This document shows, piece after piece, positions 8,119 to 18,883 of a stretch of DNA of 64,000 nucleotides. The stretch is from an uncultured Prochlorococcus sp. (GTDB taxonomy: Bacteria > Cyanobacteriota > Cyanobacteriia > PCC-6307 > Cyanobiaceae). The stretch spans positions 56,927 to 120,926 of the forward strand of contig NZ_CACMSM010000002.1 of NCBI RefSeq assembly GCF_902616385.1, given 5' to 3'. Below the pieces are notes generated by a model. It was not told the DNA's origin, searched no databases, and saw only the letters and a program-made list of their open reading frames with translations. The position numbers and the translations under genes were made by a program. Position 1 is the stretch's first letter; every line of letters starts with the position of its first letter.

Positions 8119-10284
8119 TTAATTAAGCGGAGCGACTGGAGTAGGAGTTGGCTCTGGATAAGACATTCCACTATTTTGACCCACTCCTCTCAAAGTAAGA
8201 TTAATTCTCCCTCTGCTATCAATCTCTCTAACTCTTACAGTTACTTCATCCCCTTGCCTTACTACATCTTCGACTCTCTCAACCCTTGCTTCAGATAATT
8301 GAGAAATGTGAACCATCCCCTCTTTGCCAGGCAATATTTCTACGAAAGCACCTATAGGTATTATTCTGGTTACGACACCAGAGAAGATTTCACCTTCATG
8401 AACTTTGCGTGTTAATCCCTCAATTATCTTTTGAGCTTCTTCAGCTGCAGCTCCATCATGGGATGCAATAGTTACAATACCTCCATCTTCTATATCTATT
8501 TTTGTATTGGTCCTCTCAGTAATTCCCTTAATAGTTCTTCCTCCAGGGCCAATTACTGTTCCTATAAGCTCAGGATCAATTCTAAAGCTTAAAAGTCTTG
8601 GAGCGTGTGGAGAGAGGGATTCTTGAGGTTTATCTATTGCCGCTTGCATCTTTTCTAAAATATGTAATCTTGCAGGCCGAGCTTTTTTAATTGCATCAGA
8701 AATAATAGAGACTGGTAAACCTGTAATTTTCATATCCATTTGTAAGGCAGTAATTCCTTTATCAGTACCAGCAACCTTAAAATCCATGTCTCCAAGAAAG
8801 TCTTCAATTCCTTGAATATCTGTAAGAATTCGAACTTCTTTACCTTCTTTGATTAATCCCATAGCAGTACCACTTACAGGTGCTTTTAGAGGAACTCCTG
8901 CATCTAATAATGAAAGCGTGCTTCCACATACTGAACCCATTGAAGTTGATCCGTTAGAACTTAAAACTTCACTTACTACTCTTAATACATAAGGAAATGT
9001 TTCTTTCCCAGGCAGCACGGGTATTATTGCTCTTTCAGCTAATGCTCCATGGCCAATTTCTCTTCTGCCTGGAGTTCTCATTGGCCTTGTTTCTCCAACT
9101 GAATAAGGAGGAAAATTATAGTGATGTAAATATGTTTTTTCAGTACTTGGATTTAAATCATCCATCTCTTGAGCATCGCTGGGTGTGCCAAGAGTAGTAG
9201 TAGATAAGACTTGAGTAAGGCCTCTTTGAAAAAGTGCAGAGCCATGAACTCTTTTTGGAAGAATTCCTGCAGAGGCTGATATTTTTCTAACTTCATCGAG
9301 TTCCCTTCCATCAACTCTTTTCCCATCATTTATGATTTGTGACCTCATTAATTTTTTTGTTAATTTTTTAAAGTCGGAATCAATTAATTTTTCATTTTCT
9401 GAGGTTAGAACTTTTACTTGATTGTCATCTTTAAGTGAATCAATTTTGCTTTGAGTTTCAGTTTTAATTTTTTCGAGTTCAAGATCTCTCTCTTCCTTTG
9501 AAAGGTCAAATTTCTTTAAAACTAACTCAATAGGTTTTGTGCAATTTTTCTCTAAATAAGAGGGCAATGTTTTATCTTCTTCAAGGTCAGATGGCTTAAT
9601 CTGTTTTATTCCTAAGTCTTTTAGTAAATCTTCTTGCGATTTAATAAGTTCAGTAACAGCCTCATATCCGAAATCTATAGCTTCGATTGTATCTTGCTCT
9701 GATAATTGATTTGCACCTGCTTCAATCATTACGATACCTTCTGGTGATCCTGCTACAACAATGTCTAAATCTCCTTTCTCAATCTCTCTATAACTAGGAT
9801 TTAAGATGAAATCATCTCCTATAAGCCCAACTCTTACCGCAGCCATTGGCCCATAAAATGGAATCTCTCCAACTAAAGTTGCTATTGAAGCCCCAGTAAC
9901 AGCCAAAACGTCTGCTGGAACTCTTTCATCTAGAGAAAGGCATGATGCGACTATTTGAATCTCATCCCTCATCCATGTGGGGAAAAGTGGCCTCATTGGC
10001 CTATCAATTAATCTTGCTATTAAAGTTGCTCTTTCTGGTGGGCGACCTTCTCTCCTCATAAAACCACCAGGAATCCTCCCTGCAGCATAAAGTTTTTCTT
10101 CATAGTCGCATATCAGAGGCAGAAAGTCTGATGGGTCTTTTTTGGCAGTTTTTGTCGCTGTAACTAATAGTGAGGTATCACCACACTCAATCATTACTGA
10201 TCCACTCGCTTGAGGAGCATATAGTCCTGTAGTTAGTCGTATCTCTCGTCCGTCAAACGTGATCGACTTATTTTGTCCTTCCAC
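8119..10284 (-). CDS. pnp: Polyribonucleotide nucleotidyltransferase (PNPase)
   Basis: This phosphorolytic 3'-5' exoribonuclease acts in RNA decay and tailing. The 721-aa protein has two RNase PH domains (the first holds [25 protein letters not shown] near 77; the second starts near 315 with [15 protein letters not shown]). A KH domain follows near 570-620 ([15 protein letters not shown]), then an S1 domain near 630-700 ([21 protein letters not shown]). It closes the minus-strand ribosomal/RNA block downstream of rpsN, from which it is separated by 170 bases that may hold its own promoter. Confidence 0.97.
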   Translation of the reverse strand: MEGQNKSITFDGREIRLTTGLYAPQASGSVMIECGDTSLLVTATKTAKKDPSDFLPLICDYEEKLYAAGRIPGGFMRREGRPPERATLIARLIDRPMRPLFPTWMRDEIQIVASCLSLDERVPADVLAVTGASIATLVGEIPFYGPMAAVRVGLIGDDFILNPSYREIEKGDLDIVVAGSPEGIVMIEAGANQLSEQDTIEAIDFGYEAVTELIKSQEDLLKDLGIKQIKPSDLEEDKTLPSYLEKNCTKPIELVLKKFDLSKEERDLELEKIKTETQSKIDSLKDDNQVKVLTSENEKLIDSDFKKLTKKLMRSQIINDGKRVDGRELDEVRKISASAGILPKRVHGSALFQRGLTQVLSTTTLGTPSDAQEMDDLNPSTEKTYLHHYNFPPYSVGETRPMRTPGRREIGHGALAERAIIPVLPGKETFPYVLRVVSEVLSSNGSTSMGSVCGSTLSLLDAGVPLKAPVSGTAMGLIKEGKEVRILTDIQGIEDFLGDMDFKVAGTDKGITALQMDMKITGLPVSIISDAIKKARPARLHILEKMQAAIDKPQESLSPHAPRLLSFRIDPELIGTVIGPGGRTIKGITERTNTKIDIEDGGIVTIASHDGAAAEEAQKIIEGLTRKVHEGEIFSGVVTRIIPIGAFVEILPGKEGMVHISQLSEARVERVEDVVRQGDEVTVRVREIDSRGRINLTLRGVGQNSGMSYPEPTPTPVAPLN

Positions 10285-10454
10285 TTTTTAAATTATAAAT
10301 CTATACATAATTTATTCTTACATTTAATAGGGACATATTGAGTAAATTATTTAGATAAGCTATAAAAATTTTTAAAAATGTCCTAAAAATGAGTTTAATT
10401 CCTAATAGTATTATTTTTTCTTGAGAAATATAGTACTTAAGTTAAAAACTTATA

Positions 10455-10757
10455 CTACCAACTTGATTTAACTACTCCAGGAAGTTCACCGTTATGAGCT
10501 CTTTGTCTTAACTGATTCCTGCAAAGACCAAAATCTCTATATACTCCTCTAGGTTTACCAGTTGCCCAACACCTATTTCTTACTCTATTTGGTGCAGAGT
10601 TCCTAGGCAGACCTTGAATCTTTCTATGAATTTCTAACCTTTCCATTGGATCTTTCGCGGCATTAAATTCATCTAATAATGCTTTCCTTTTTGCAGCATA
10701 TTTCTCCACAAGTTTTTTGCGTTTAACTTCTCTCGCAATCATGGACTTCTTGGCCAT
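10455..10757 (-). CDS. rpsN: 30S ribosomal protein S14
   Basis: This 100-aa basic ribosomal protein of the small-subunit head is the zinc-independent (C-minus) form. It has no CxxC pairs and ends in the family signature [27 protein letters not shown]. The N-terminus [15 protein letters not shown] is typical of cyanobacterial and plastid S14. It sits outside the main ribosomal operon, between rseP and pnp, as is usual in cyanobacteria. Confidence 0.97.
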   Translation of the reverse strand: MAKKSMIAREVKRKKLVEKYAAKRKALLDEFNAAKDPMERLEIHRKIQGLPRNSAPNRVRNRCWATGKPRGVYRDFGLCRNQLRQRAHNGELPGVVKSSW

Positions 10758-10819
10758 TAAAATAAACTTTAAACTAATTAATATATTAACAGCTTGGAGA
10801 ACAGTTTTTAAAAGTTTAT

Positions 10820-11899
10820 TTATTGGTTTAATAATCTTTGTACGATTAATAGTTGACTAGTATCTCTGATAATAAGCAAAACGCTTAGTCCAACTAAAAG
10901 AAAAAAACTGGACTGAGTAACAACCATTTGTACCTTTACTGGAACTGGTTTTCCCCTAAAACCTTCAATTAAAGTGAAAACAAGTTGTCCTCCATCTAAC
11001 AATGGTAAAGGTAATGAATTAAGTACTGCTAAATTAATAGAAATTAAAGCCGCAAATAATAATATGCCTGTTCCACCTTGTTGAGATAATTGTGCACCGA
11101 TTTCAACAATTTTGACAGGGCCACTTAATTGTTGAGCTGTTGAGGAGAAATTTGTAATTAATCCTTTATAACCTTGTATTGTTTTTACCAAAAGTGATGA
11201 AAACTCATTATTGGTGTATTTAAAAAGTTCGAATATGTTTTTTGTCTTTTTAGTCTCCTTTTTTATATTCGGTTGTAATTGAGCTCCGATTGTTCCCTTC
11301 CCATCAATATTTCTTGGTATCAAGGTTAAATTTTTCAGAAGTCCATCTCGATCAATTGTTATGGAAATTGGTTTCTCTGATGAATTTTGAATCTCTTTAA
11401 CTAAAGCAGAAACTGCTTGGTCGCCAAATCCTAAAGTACTGCTTTCGATTTTTAAAATTTTGTCCCCTGCTTGTAATCCAGCAAGAGAAGCAGCCTTCTC
11501 TGGTTGAGTCGCCAAAACTAAAATACCAGGATCGGGATCAAATGGAATCCCAATAGTAGTCACATTTATAATTAAAATAGTATAGGCAAGAATTAAGTTG
11601 GCGAATACCCCAGCTGATATAACAATTATTCTTTGAATAACTGGCCTATTTTTTAAAAGATTTGGATCTTTAGAGTCAATATTATTTATTTCTTCATCAG
11701 GAAAAGAAACAAAGCCTCCTAGGGGAAATGCTCTAAGTGAATAAGTTATGTTTCTATATTTTTTCTGAATTATTGATGGTCCAAAACCAATTGAAAATCC
11801 ATCAACATAGATACCTTGCAAAATTGCTGCAAGAAAATGCCCCATTTCATGAAAGAAAATGAGAAATCCCAGAACTGTTATTGAGGTTAAAACGTTCAT
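10820..11899 (-). CDS. rseP: Site-2 zinc metalloprotease RseP
   Basis: This intramembrane protease of the M50 family cuts membrane-anchored proteins such as anti-sigma factors. The zinc motif HEMGH lies at 17-21 in the first helix. A single PDZ domain ([14 protein letters not shown] near 140) sits in the loop. The second catalytic motif [13 protein letters not shown] near 290 supplies the Asp zinc ligand. Length is 359 aa, with about four membrane helices. It is 9 bases downstream of serS in the same direction, so cotranscription is likely. Substrates in this organism are unknown. Confidence 0.93.
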   Translation of the reverse strand: MNVLTSITVLGFLIFFHEMGHFLAAILQGIYVDGFSIGFGPSIIQKKYRNITYSLRAFPLGGFVSFPDEEINNIDSKDPNLLKNRPVIQRIIVISAGVFANLILAYTILIINVTTIGIPFDPDPGILVLATQPEKAASLAGLQAGDKILKIESSTLGFGDQAVSALVKEIQNSSEKPISITIDRDGLLKNLTLIPRNIDGKGTIGAQLQPNIKKETKKTKNIFELFKYTNNEFSSLLVKTIQGYKGLITNFSSTAQQLSGPVKIVEIGAQLSQQGGTGILLFAALISINLAVLNSLPLPLLDGGQLVFTLIEGFRGKPVPVKVQMVVTQSSFFLLVGLSVLLIIRDTSQLLIVQRLLNQ

Positions 11900-11908
11900 T
11901 CAATTATT

Positions 11909-13186
11909 TTAAGCAGTTTTTAAAAATTTTGATCCAAAATACGGAACAAGAGCATCTGGTATTTTTACGCTCCCATCAGTTTGTTGGCCATTCTCTAGAA
12001 TAGCTGCCATAGTTCGTCCAATGGCAAGGCCACTGCCATTTAAGGTGTGTAAATATGTATTTTTTTTATCAATTTTTGCTCTAATTGATGATCTGCGTGA
12101 TTGAAAGTCAAGACAGTTACTACAACTTGATATTTCTCTATAACATTTACTACTAGGTAGCCAGACTTCGAGATCAAAAGTTCTACTAGAAGAAAATCCC
12201 AAGTCTCCAGTACAAATATCCACTAATCTATAGGGTAGGTTTAGCTTTTTTAAAATACTTTCCGCATCAGAAGTAATTTTTTCATGTGCTTCAGTAGATT
12301 TGCTGGGATCACAAAACCAATAAAGCTCAACCTTGTTAAATTGATGAAGTCTGATTAAACCCTTTGTATCCCTTCCATAACTGCCAGCTTCTCTCCTAAA
12401 ACATGGGCTATATGCAACATATTTAAGAGGCAATTGCTTGGGATCAATTATTTCATTTTTATGAAAAGCGGTAATTGGAACTTCAGCAGTTGGAGAAAGC
12501 CATAAATCGTCATTAGAACACTTAAAACTTTCACTTGAAAATTTAGGTAATTGTCCAGATCCCTTTAAACTTTCTGAATTTACTAGAGCTGGGGGCATTA
12601 ACTCTAAATAATCATTTTTAGTATGCGTATCGATCATGAAATTAATCAAAGCCCTCTCTAATCTTGCACCATTACCAACAAGAGTAATGAATCGACTTTT
12701 TGAAATTTTGGTTGATTTTACAGAGTCAAAAATATTAAGACTTTCACCTATCTCCCAGTGAGATTTAATATTTTCTTTTTTAAAAGGGTCTCCCCAAGTT
12801 TTAACTTGTACATTATCACTTTCATCTTTTCCAATAGGAGCATCTTTGCTAGGAAAATTTGGCAAATTAGAAATCTCATCATCCACTTCTTTTTCTAATA
12901 TTCTTTGTTTCTCTTCAAGTTCAGAAATTTTAATTCTGTATTCGTTTCCCTTTTTCTTTAAATCTTTTAGTTCTTTTAAATTATTGTTTTGTGATTTTCC
13001 AATTAAATTACCAATTGATTTGCTTAATTGTTTGCTCTTGGATTGGATACTGGATATTTCTATATCAATTTCTTTTTTCTTTACAGTTAATTCGTGTACG
13101 TGGGATATTTTATAAACTTTCCCTCTTAAAGATAAATTCTCTTCAACAGATGTTGGATTTTCTCGTATTAATTTTTGATCTAACAC
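11909..13186 (-). CDS. serS: Seryl-tRNA synthetase
   Basis: This class II synthetase charges tRNA-Ser, including the tRNA-Ser at 31109. The N-terminal coiled-coil arm spans about 30-105. Motif 2 is seen in [29 protein letters not shown] and motif 3 in [18 protein letters not shown] choose GTG at 13184-13186 because the family begins [10 protein letters not shown]. An in-frame ATG 18 bases further upstream (13204) would add only MYKKKR, a lysine-rich extension absent from the family consensus. At 425 aa it has the usual length. Confidence 0.94.
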   Translation of the reverse strand: MLDQKLIRENPTSVEENLSLRGKVYKISHVHELTVKKKEIDIEISSIQSKSKQLSKSIGNLIGKSQNNNLKELKDLKKKGNEYRIKISELEEKQRILEKEVDDEISNLPNFPSKDAPIGKDESDNVQVKTWGDPFKKENIKSHWEIGESLNIFDSVKSTKISKSRFITLVGNGARLERALINFMIDTHTKNDYLELMPPALVNSESLKGSGQLPKFSSESFKCSNDDLWLSPTAEVPITAFHKNEIIDPKQLPLKYVAYSPCFRREAGSYGRDTKGLIRLHQFNKVELYWFCDPSKSTEAHEKITSDAESILKKLNLPYRLVDICTGDLGFSSSRTFDLEVWLPSSKCYREISSCSNCLDFQSRRSSIRAKIDKKNTYLHTLNGSGLAIGRTMAAILENGQQTDGSVKIPDALVPYFGSKFLKTA

Positions 13187-13307
13187 TCTTTTTTTTTTAT
13201 ACATTAATTAAGATAGTTAATCTCAATTCATTATTTGGGATTTTTGATAAAAAATTAACTAAATTAATGATTCCTAACTTATTGAAAATTTTTTAAATAT
13301 ATTTTTG

Positions 13308-14774
13308 TTACGATGCAGATCGAGCACGCCCTGTAGATGACCATTCTTTTAGTAAATCAATTTGCTCTTTAGCTGTTCTTGATAAGGGAACTAATTCAGA
13401 AACTGCCTTTATTAAATCTTTCTCCATAAGCTCTCTATTTTCAGAGAATGAAATGTGCATCCCTTCTATTACTGCTTGTTCAAGTTCTGCCCCGGAGAAT
13501 CCATCTGTTCTGTCTATTATTGTAGTAAGAGGGAAACTGTAACTTGGCCTTCTTTTTTTTAAATGCAAATCTAGAATGCTTAATCTTTCTTTTGAATTTG
13601 GTAAATCAAGAAAAAATATCTCATCGAATCTACCTTTCCTTAATAATTCAGCAGGAAGTTTATCTATTGCATTCGCAGTGGCAATTACAAATACAGCAGA
13701 TTCTTTTTCAGCCATCCAAGTTAATAAACTTGCCAAAACCCTTTGACTTGTTCCGCCGTCACTTCTAGCATCGCCACCAAAGCCTTTATCAATTTCATCG
13801 ATCCAAAGGATACAAGGTGACATGGCCTCTGCTCTCAATATTGTTTCTCTTGTTCTTGCCTCGCTTGAACCAACAAGGCTTGAAAATAGTCTTCCTACAT
13901 CTAACCTAAGAAGTGGCATTGACCAACTATTAGAAATAGATTTGGCAGTAAGTGATTTACCGGTACCTTGCGCCCCTACAAGCAATACTCCTTTTGGAAT
14001 TGGTAGTCCATAGTCTCTAGCTTCTTTAGAAAAGGCTCTATATCTTTGATTCAGCCAAATTTTTAAAACGTTTAAACCACCAATATCATCTTGACTTGAT
14101 TTGGCTTCGAAAAATTCTAAAATTTCACTTCGGGCAATCACTTGTTTTTTTTCGTCGAGAATATCTTTAATATCTTCTTTGCTTATTTTACCTCTTTGAG
14201 CAAGGGCCTTTGCAGTGACTTGTTTTACTTTTAATTCGGTAAGTCCGCTTGAAGCTATAGAAAGTTCGTTTAAATCTTGTTCTTCAAGATTTGAATTAGT
14301 ATTAATAGCAATTTTTTTTATTAGATTTTTCAATTCTTTTTGATCAGGTAGAGGTAAATTTAAAATTGTCATTAATTCATCCAGCTCTTCTGATGATGGA
14401 AATAAATGAGAAGTAATAATTAAATTATGACTAGTTTTCTTAAGTGTTGAAGATAGTTCTTTAATAGTTCTATTAATAGATGGATCGTCATAAAATTTAT
14501 GAAAATCTTTTACTAATAAAACTGTTGAAACTTCAGAACTTTGTTCTTTAAGCCAATTCAGAACTCCTAACGGATTGTTTGAAAATTTACCTTCTTCATT
14601 TATTAATCCTTTTATACCGCTAACACAATCCCAACAAATGAATCTTTTTATATTTAGTCTTTCACAAGATAAATTAACCAATTTTTCTAATCTTTCCTCT
14701 TCTTTAGTCCTGATCCAAATTAATGAAGTTCTTGATTTTATGAGTAATTCTAAATTTCTACACCAAGAATTCAT
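13308..14774 (-). CDS. ycf46: Ycf46-type AAA+ ATPase
   Basis: This 488-aa protein has an N-terminal domain of about 230 residues and a C-terminal AAA+ ATPase module. Walker A is GAQGTGKS near 264, Walker B is CILWIDEIDKGFGGDARSDGG, and an FtsH-like arginine-finger/sensor region ELLRKGRFDEIFFLDLP follows. Ycf46 is conserved in cyanobacteria and algal plastids and has been linked to inorganic-carbon utilisation and photosynthesis regulation in Synechocystis. The mechanism is not established. It lies 15 bases downstream of yidC in the same direction. Confidence 0.88.
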   Translation of the reverse strand: MNSWCRNLELLIKSRTSLIWIRTKEEERLEKLVNLSCERLNIKRFICWDCVSGIKGLINEEGKFSNNPLGVLNWLKEQSSEVSTVLLVKDFHKFYDDPSINRTIKELSSTLKKTSHNLIITSHLFPSSEELDELMTILNLPLPDQKELKNLIKKIAINTNSNLEEQDLNELSIASSGLTELKVKQVTAKALAQRGKISKEDIKDILDEKKQVIARSEILEFFEAKSSQDDIGGLNVLKIWLNQRYRAFSKEARDYGLPIPKGVLLVGAQGTGKSLTAKSISNSWSMPLLRLDVGRLFSSLVGSSEARTRETILRAEAMSPCILWIDEIDKGFGGDARSDGGTSQRVLASLLTWMAEKESAVFVIATANAIDKLPAELLRKGRFDEIFFLDLPNSKERLSILDLHLKKRRPSYSFPLTTIIDRTDGFSGAELEQAVIEGMHISFSENRELMEKDLIKAVSELVPLSRTAKEQIDLLKEWSSTGRARSAS

Positions 14775-14789
14775 TATTAAAGATTAAGA

Positions 14790-15932
14790 TTATTTTTTGC
14801 TGTTAGGTTCAAAAGGTAATCTTTTTTCTGAAATAGTTGAAGCAGAAGTAGTTATTACTTCATTTTTGGCCGATAATTGTTGATCCAAAATTTTCTGTAG
14901 ATTCTCGGGAAGAGCTTCTTTATTAAGAAGAAAAGTTTGGAATGCCTGGAATATATTAGCAACAACCATATAAAGTAATACTCCTGCCGGGAGTGGGAAA
15001 AACAGAAACATTCCAGTAATCATAATTGGTGTGATTTTATTTGCTGTTGATTGCTGTGGATTCGCAGGCATCCCCTGACTAGATAAAACTTGAGAAAGAA
15101 GAAGGGTTAATCCAAAGGCCCCAACTAGTGCTGCAATATCCCAGTTAATTGCCCCATCTACATAAAAACCAACTTGGCCAAGAGCTTTTATAAAAAGAAA
15201 ACCACTTTTAGCAGCTAGACCAGGGATTTTTGCTTCTATTGTTGCATCCCCAGGTTTAATTGCTGTTACTGTGCCGTCTTGAGAAACTTTAAGATTTTCG
15301 GATCCTTTAGAAACCTTCCAAGTGGGAAGAAATTTTGATCCATTGTCGTAATTAGATAGAACTTCCGAATAACTGTTACCGTTTGTTGTTTGTAAATTTA
15401 TTTTCACGGATTCTTCCGTTCCTAATTTTGTTCCATTAGGGATTGTAGCTATCACAGGAAAATGTGATTTTTCTGTGATAAATATAGAGTGTCTTGGGGA
15501 TTTATAAGGTTTTGGGTCAATAGCTGCTATCTGATCTTGCGGAACAACCTTGAGGTTTATGTTATAAGGGACATCAGCAAATGGAGAGCCTCTTAAAGTT
15601 GCAAACAATGCGAATAATACGGGCATTTGTACAATCAATGGAAGGCAACCTGCTAAGGGACTTCCAAACTCGTTCATTAGTTTTCCAAGTTCCTCTTGCT
15701 GTTTCTTAGGATCACCTGAAAACTTAGATTTTATTTCTGCTTGCTTTTTTTGCATTACTGGTTGAGCAATCTTCATCCTTCTAGCGCTTCTAATGGAACC
15801 AGCGCTTAAAGGAAAAAGTGCAATTCTAATTACGACTGTTAATGCAACAATTGCTAAACCATAACTAGGGACTAAACCGTAGAAAAAATCTAGAATCGGG
15901 ATAAGTAGTTTTTCAGAAATGAACCCTATCAC
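14790..15932 (-). CDS. yidC: Membrane protein insertase YidC/Oxa1
   Basis: This protein inserts and folds membrane proteins, in cyanobacteria probably in both thylakoid and plasma membranes. The first helix near 18-40 is followed by the conserved hairpin region with [30 protein letters not shown], and later by two helical segments with [23 protein letters not shown]. Between them, roughly residues 120-255, lies a long soluble loop. Its end, [20 protein letters not shown] followed by [11 protein letters not shown], resembles a bacterial Ig-like (Big_2) strand pattern. It belongs to the classic rpmH-rnpA-yidC series. Length is 380 aa. Confidence 0.95.
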   Translation of the reverse strand: MIGFISEKLLIPILDFFYGLVPSYGLAIVALTVVIRIALFPLSAGSIRSARRMKIAQPVMQKKQAEIKSKFSGDPKKQQEELGKLMNEFGSPLAGCLPLIVQMPVLFALFATLRGSPFADVPYNINLKVVPQDQIAAIDPKPYKSPRHSIFITEKSHFPVIATIPNGTKLGTEESVKINLQTTNGNSYSEVLSNYDNGSKFLPTWKVSKGSENLKVSQDGTVTAIKPGDATIEAKIPGLAAKSGFLFIKALGQVGFYVDGAINWDIAALVGAFGLTLLLSQVLSSQGMPANPQQSTANKITPIMITGMFLFFPLPAGVLLYMVVANIFQAFQTFLLNKEALPENLQKILDQQLSAKNEVITTSASTISEKRLPFEPNSKK

Positions 15933-16004
15933 GATATTAAAAGGAGTGTAATTTTGCTAGACATTTTATTTTACAGGAAAAAAAGGTTTTTGTAATTAAT
16001 ATGT

Positions 16005-16418
16005 TTAGGATTTAGTAGCAAATCCCTCAACCTCATTGAGATTTGGGATTTGTGATCTTTTGTTTATGTTCTCTTCAATAAATTTTTGCTTTTCTCTGAA
16101 TAAAGGTAATGATTTCATTTCAACCTTTGATCCGTCATTAAGGATAAGAACCATATCACCATATGAACCAAACCCCCTTGGGATAGATCTGATTTCTTCA
16201 ATATTACTTAATGAGACTTGTGTTTTGTTTTTGCCAAACCATCCTCCATCTATTGTGATTCTTTTGTTCGTAATTTTATACCTCAACCACAATGCTCTAA
16301 CAATCGCGGCAAAGGTAAATGGTAATCCAAGAATGGTTATACCCCCAAGAAGATTTATTAATAAATCGCTTTTTGCAGGACCACCTTCATAAAAGATTTC
16401 TTCATTTATGTTAATCAT
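16005..16418 (-). CDS. Bacterial PH-domain membrane protein
   Basis: This 137-aa protein has a hydrophobic segment near 20-45 and a bacterial pleckstrin-homology (bPH) domain: YKITNKRITIDGGWFGKNKT, then VSLSNIEEIRSIPRGFG and VLILNDGSKVEMKSLP. Its function is unknown. It lies between rnpA (4-base overlap at its start) and yidC, a position conserved in picocyanobacteria, and may therefore help protein-membrane biogenesis. That role is inference from position only. Confidence 0.78.
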   Translation of the reverse strand: MININEEIFYEGGPAKSDLLINLLGGITILGLPFTFAAIVRALWLRYKITNKRITIDGGWFGKNKTQVSLSNIEEIRSIPRGFGSYGDMVLILNDGSKVEMKSLPLFREKQKFIEENINKRSQIPNLNEVEGFATKS

Positions 16419-16801
16419 TTGATTAGATGAGATTTGAACATTAAGTTTTGAAATTCCTCCAAAAGTCTATTTTTATCATTGCAGAAATCCCCAAATTTAA
16501 GGTTAACAAGTAACCAATATGGTTTGTGGTTATTAATTTTTTGAATGTTTGTTAATAACCATTCTTGCAGGATTCTTCTTAATTTATTTCTTTCTACAGC
16601 TTTTTTTGAAACTTTTTTACTAATAGCGATTGCAACCCTAAGTTTGTTTGAGGTTTTTGCGAGTCTATGGGTTAAGAGAATATCTGGATTTGATCTTGCA
16701 ACTTTAAAAGTCATTAATTTCCCATGATATATTTTGGAATTTTTATGAATGTAATTAAAAGTCCTATGACCTTTTAAACGCATATCCTTGGGTAAGGCCA
16801 T
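16415..16801 (-). CDS. rnpA: Ribonuclease P protein component
   Basis: This basic protein subunit of RNase P helps the catalytic RNA trim tRNA 5' leaders. The RNR-type signature is present as VAISKKVSKKAVERNKLRRILQEW near 75-98, and N-terminal LKGHRTFNYIHKNSK matches the family. At 128 aa it is of normal size. It follows rpmH by 12 bases, the universal bacterial order. Confidence 0.95.
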   Translation of the reverse strand: MALPKDMRLKGHRTFNYIHKNSKIYHGKLMTFKVARSNPDILLTHRLAKTSNKLRVAIAISKKVSKKAVERNKLRRILQEWLLTNIQKINNHKPYWLLVNLKFGDFCNDKNRLLEEFQNLMFKSHLIK

Positions 16802-16813
16802 TTAAATTTGAAG

Positions 16814-16951
16814 TTATACAGCTATTCTTTCTCTACCTTTTTGTCTTCTGCTTTTAATCACTCTTCTTCCTGTATGAGAACGCATTCTTACTCTAAAACC
16901 AGATACACGTTTTCTTTTTCTTGAAGTTCCGCCAAAAGTTCTTTTAGTCAT
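16814..16951 (-). CDS. rpmH: 50S ribosomal protein L34
   Basis: This 45-aa highly basic protein reads [15 protein letters not shown], then [20 protein letters not shown], and ends [10 protein letters not shown]. That matches the L34 pattern (F-R-xRM-T/S-xxGR-V-xxRRxKGR). ATG lies at 16949-16951 and TAA at 16814-16816. It is the first gene of the rpmH-rnpA-PH-yidC series. Confidence 0.97.
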
Positions 16952-16981
16952 TTGTTTATTAATCCTTATTTAATTTATCAT

Positions 16982-17560
16982 TTAATCGATCAATATAGTC
17001 CAGCTTCCTAAATAACTTGAAAATGATTGCCCTTTAGGTTGACCATATGAATGAAATTGAAATAAACCTGATTTTTTTGGATTAAAGATTTTTAAGACTA
17101 TTGCATAACTGTCTTTGTTTGAAGGAATTGGGCTGTAGGGGTAAATATCTAGTGATCGTAAGCCTGATTCATCAGAATTGATTTCGATATCAGATGGAAT
17201 GTCTTCTAAACATTTTGTTCTATTATCAAAACCGCCTATTCTTACTTTACAAAAACTAATTTTTTCGTTTTTTAAAGTGGATTTAAAGGTTTTGGGGATC
17301 GCTAGGTTAATTTTTAAGAGATCAGTTCTTCTATCAGATGGCCTCAAGAAAAAATAAATTGTATTTCTCAATCTCTTTTTATTTTCTTTTTGAAACCACT
17401 TTAATCGTCTAAAACTAGAGTCTTGATCCCACTGAAATTCCAACCCAGCTCTTGCATCTTGGATGTCATTAAAAAAAGGAGTTGAAACTAAAATTGCGGG
17501 GAGAATAAAAAATCTCAAAATTTTAAGATTTAATGTAAGTTTCTTTGTGATTTTTAACAT
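16982..17560 (-). CDS. Exported DUF2808 family protein
   Basis: This is a 192-aa cyanobacterial protein with an N-terminal hydrophobic segment around residues 12-30, probably a signal peptide ending near DARA. The mature part has the DUF2808 layout: GLEFQWDQDSSFRRLKWFQ, then FFLRPSDRRTDLLKINLAIP, with a C-terminal YGQPKGQSFSSYLGSW. Two cysteines (near 103 and 116) could form a disulfide. No function is known for the family. It is 30 bases upstream of rpmH in the same direction. Confidence 0.75.
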   Translation of the reverse strand: MLKITKKLTLNLKILRFFILPAILVSTPFFNDIQDARAGLEFQWDQDSSFRRLKWFQKENKKRLRNTIYFFLRPSDRRTDLLKINLAIPKTFKSTLKNEKISFCKVRIGGFDNRTKCLEDIPSDIEINSDESGLRSLDIYPYSPIPSNKDSYAIVLKIFNPKKSGLFQFHSYGQPKGQSFSSYLGSWTILID

Positions 17561-17631
17561 TAAAGGAATTAAATTTTAAAGGTTGAGTTTGTAGTATTAA
17601 AATTTGGGGCAGAGGAATTATTTCACTAAGG

Positions 17632-18015
17632 TTAACATCTATCTGCCCTTAATTTTGCAGCAGCTCTTAAATATGGGTGCTTTATTGGATAATTGGGTGG
17701 CATTAAAACTTGAGCCATTATTCTTATACAAAAATCAACATCATTTGATACGTGCATTTGTTGGCAGTCTATAAAGGCTACTGAATCAAGTCCATTAAAT
17801 TTCCTTGCAATTGAGGCGGGGAAACATGCATTTAAATCTTTTGTTGCTGTGAATGTAATTGATAATATGTTTGTCTTAATCAAATTGTTACGTGAAATTA
17901 ATTCATCAATTAATTCCACTACGGCAACTTCTATCTCCATAACAGAATTCCCAGATGCTGTTGTAGCACCACGAATAAATGTAATTTTATAATCATCCTT
18001 CATTTTTTCAAACAT
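17632..18015 (-). CDS. aroH: Chorismate mutase, AroH type
   Basis: This enzyme converts chorismate to prephenate for phenylalanine and tyrosine synthesis. The 127-aa protein has the trimeric AroH family pattern: IRGATTASGNSVMEIEVAV with the Arg of the active site, SITFTATKDLNACFPASIARK, and MHVSNDVDFCIRIMAQV near 90-105. It lies 6 bases downstream of sppA in the same direction. The start ATG at 18013-18015 gives MFEKMKDDYKITFIRG. Initiation at the second Met (codon 5) is also possible. Confidence 0.9.
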   Translation of the reverse strand: MFEKMKDDYKITFIRGATTASGNSVMEIEVAVVELIDELISRNNLIKTNILSITFTATKDLNACFPASIARKFNGLDSVAFIDCQQMHVSNDVDFCIRIMAQVLMPPNYPIKHPYLRAAAKLRADRC

Positions 18016-18021
18016 ATCGAT

Positions 18022-18831
18022 TTAAGGTTTGTATAACCAAAGTACTTTATTTGATGAGTCAAACTCAAAAAAGATATTATTGATAATTTTCTCAACCATT
18101 CTACCCCCAGGAATTAGTCCAAGTATTTTTTTCTTTTTCTTCCCAAATGTTAAGGGCTGTATTTTAGGGTCAATATTAACCATTTCTGCAGCTAGTTCTC
18201 TAGCAACAAATTCATCTCCTACCTCATCAACTAGTCCTAATTCTTTCGCTTGAGTACCAGTGAAAATTCTTCCATCAGCAAATTTTATTACATCATCAAC
18301 AGGTAAATTTCTTCCTTCAGCAACAGCTTCAGTAAATTGTTTATAACTTTCATCTATTAATCCTTGAAGCAGAAATCTACCTTCTTCACTTAGAGGTTTG
18401 TCTGGAGAAAGTATATCTTTAAATACACCGCTTTTAACAGTTTCAAATTTAATACCGATTTTATCTAATAATTCAGATAAATTATTTCCTCTTATAATCA
18501 CACCAATGGATCCTGTAATTGTGCCTGGATTAGCAACTATTTTGTCAGATGCAACACCTATGTAAACGCCTCCTGATGCTGAGATGTTCCCAAAACTAGC
18601 AATGACTTTACATCCTTTATCTTTTAGTCTTTTAATAGCAGAGTATATTTCTTGGCTATCCCCAACAGTACCCCCTGGAGAATCAATTCTCACGATTAAA
18701 GCAGGAAATTCTCTATCCTCAATTTGTTTAAGAGCTTTAAGGACTGAAACTCTTGTTGAACTTGTAATAGGCTCATCAATTACTATACGAGCTATTCTTT
18801 TTTTTGACTTTCGTCTAAAAGGCCAAATCAT
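18022..18831 (-). CDS. sppA: Signal peptide peptidase SppA, S49 serine protease
   Basis: This 269-aa single-domain (short form) S49 protease degrades cleaved signal peptides. In cyanobacteria relatives also act on thylakoid proteins. The oxyanion and Ser region is DSPGGTVGDSQEIYSAIKR followed by ISASGGVYIGVASDKIVANP. The catalytic lysine is expected in SGVFKDILSPDKPLSEEGR. The N-terminus has no clear signal anchor: it starts MIWPFRRKSKKRIARIVID, so membrane association would be peripheral. It probably forms a unit with aroH downstream. Confidence 0.9.
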   Translation of the reverse strand: MIWPFRRKSKKRIARIVIDEPITSSTRVSVLKALKQIEDREFPALIVRIDSPGGTVGDSQEIYSAIKRLKDKGCKVIASFGNISASGGVYIGVASDKIVANPGTITGSIGVIIRGNNLSELLDKIGIKFETVKSGVFKDILSPDKPLSEEGRFLLQGLIDESYKQFTEAVAEGRNLPVDDVIKFADGRIFTGTQAKELGLVDEVGDEFVARELAAEMVNIDPKIQPLTFGKKKKKILGLIPGGRMVEKIINNIFFEFDSSNKVLWLYKP

Positions 18832-18883
18832 TCTTTTAAGGTAAATTCATAAAACTACTTTAAAAAGACTATCAGCAGACCTA

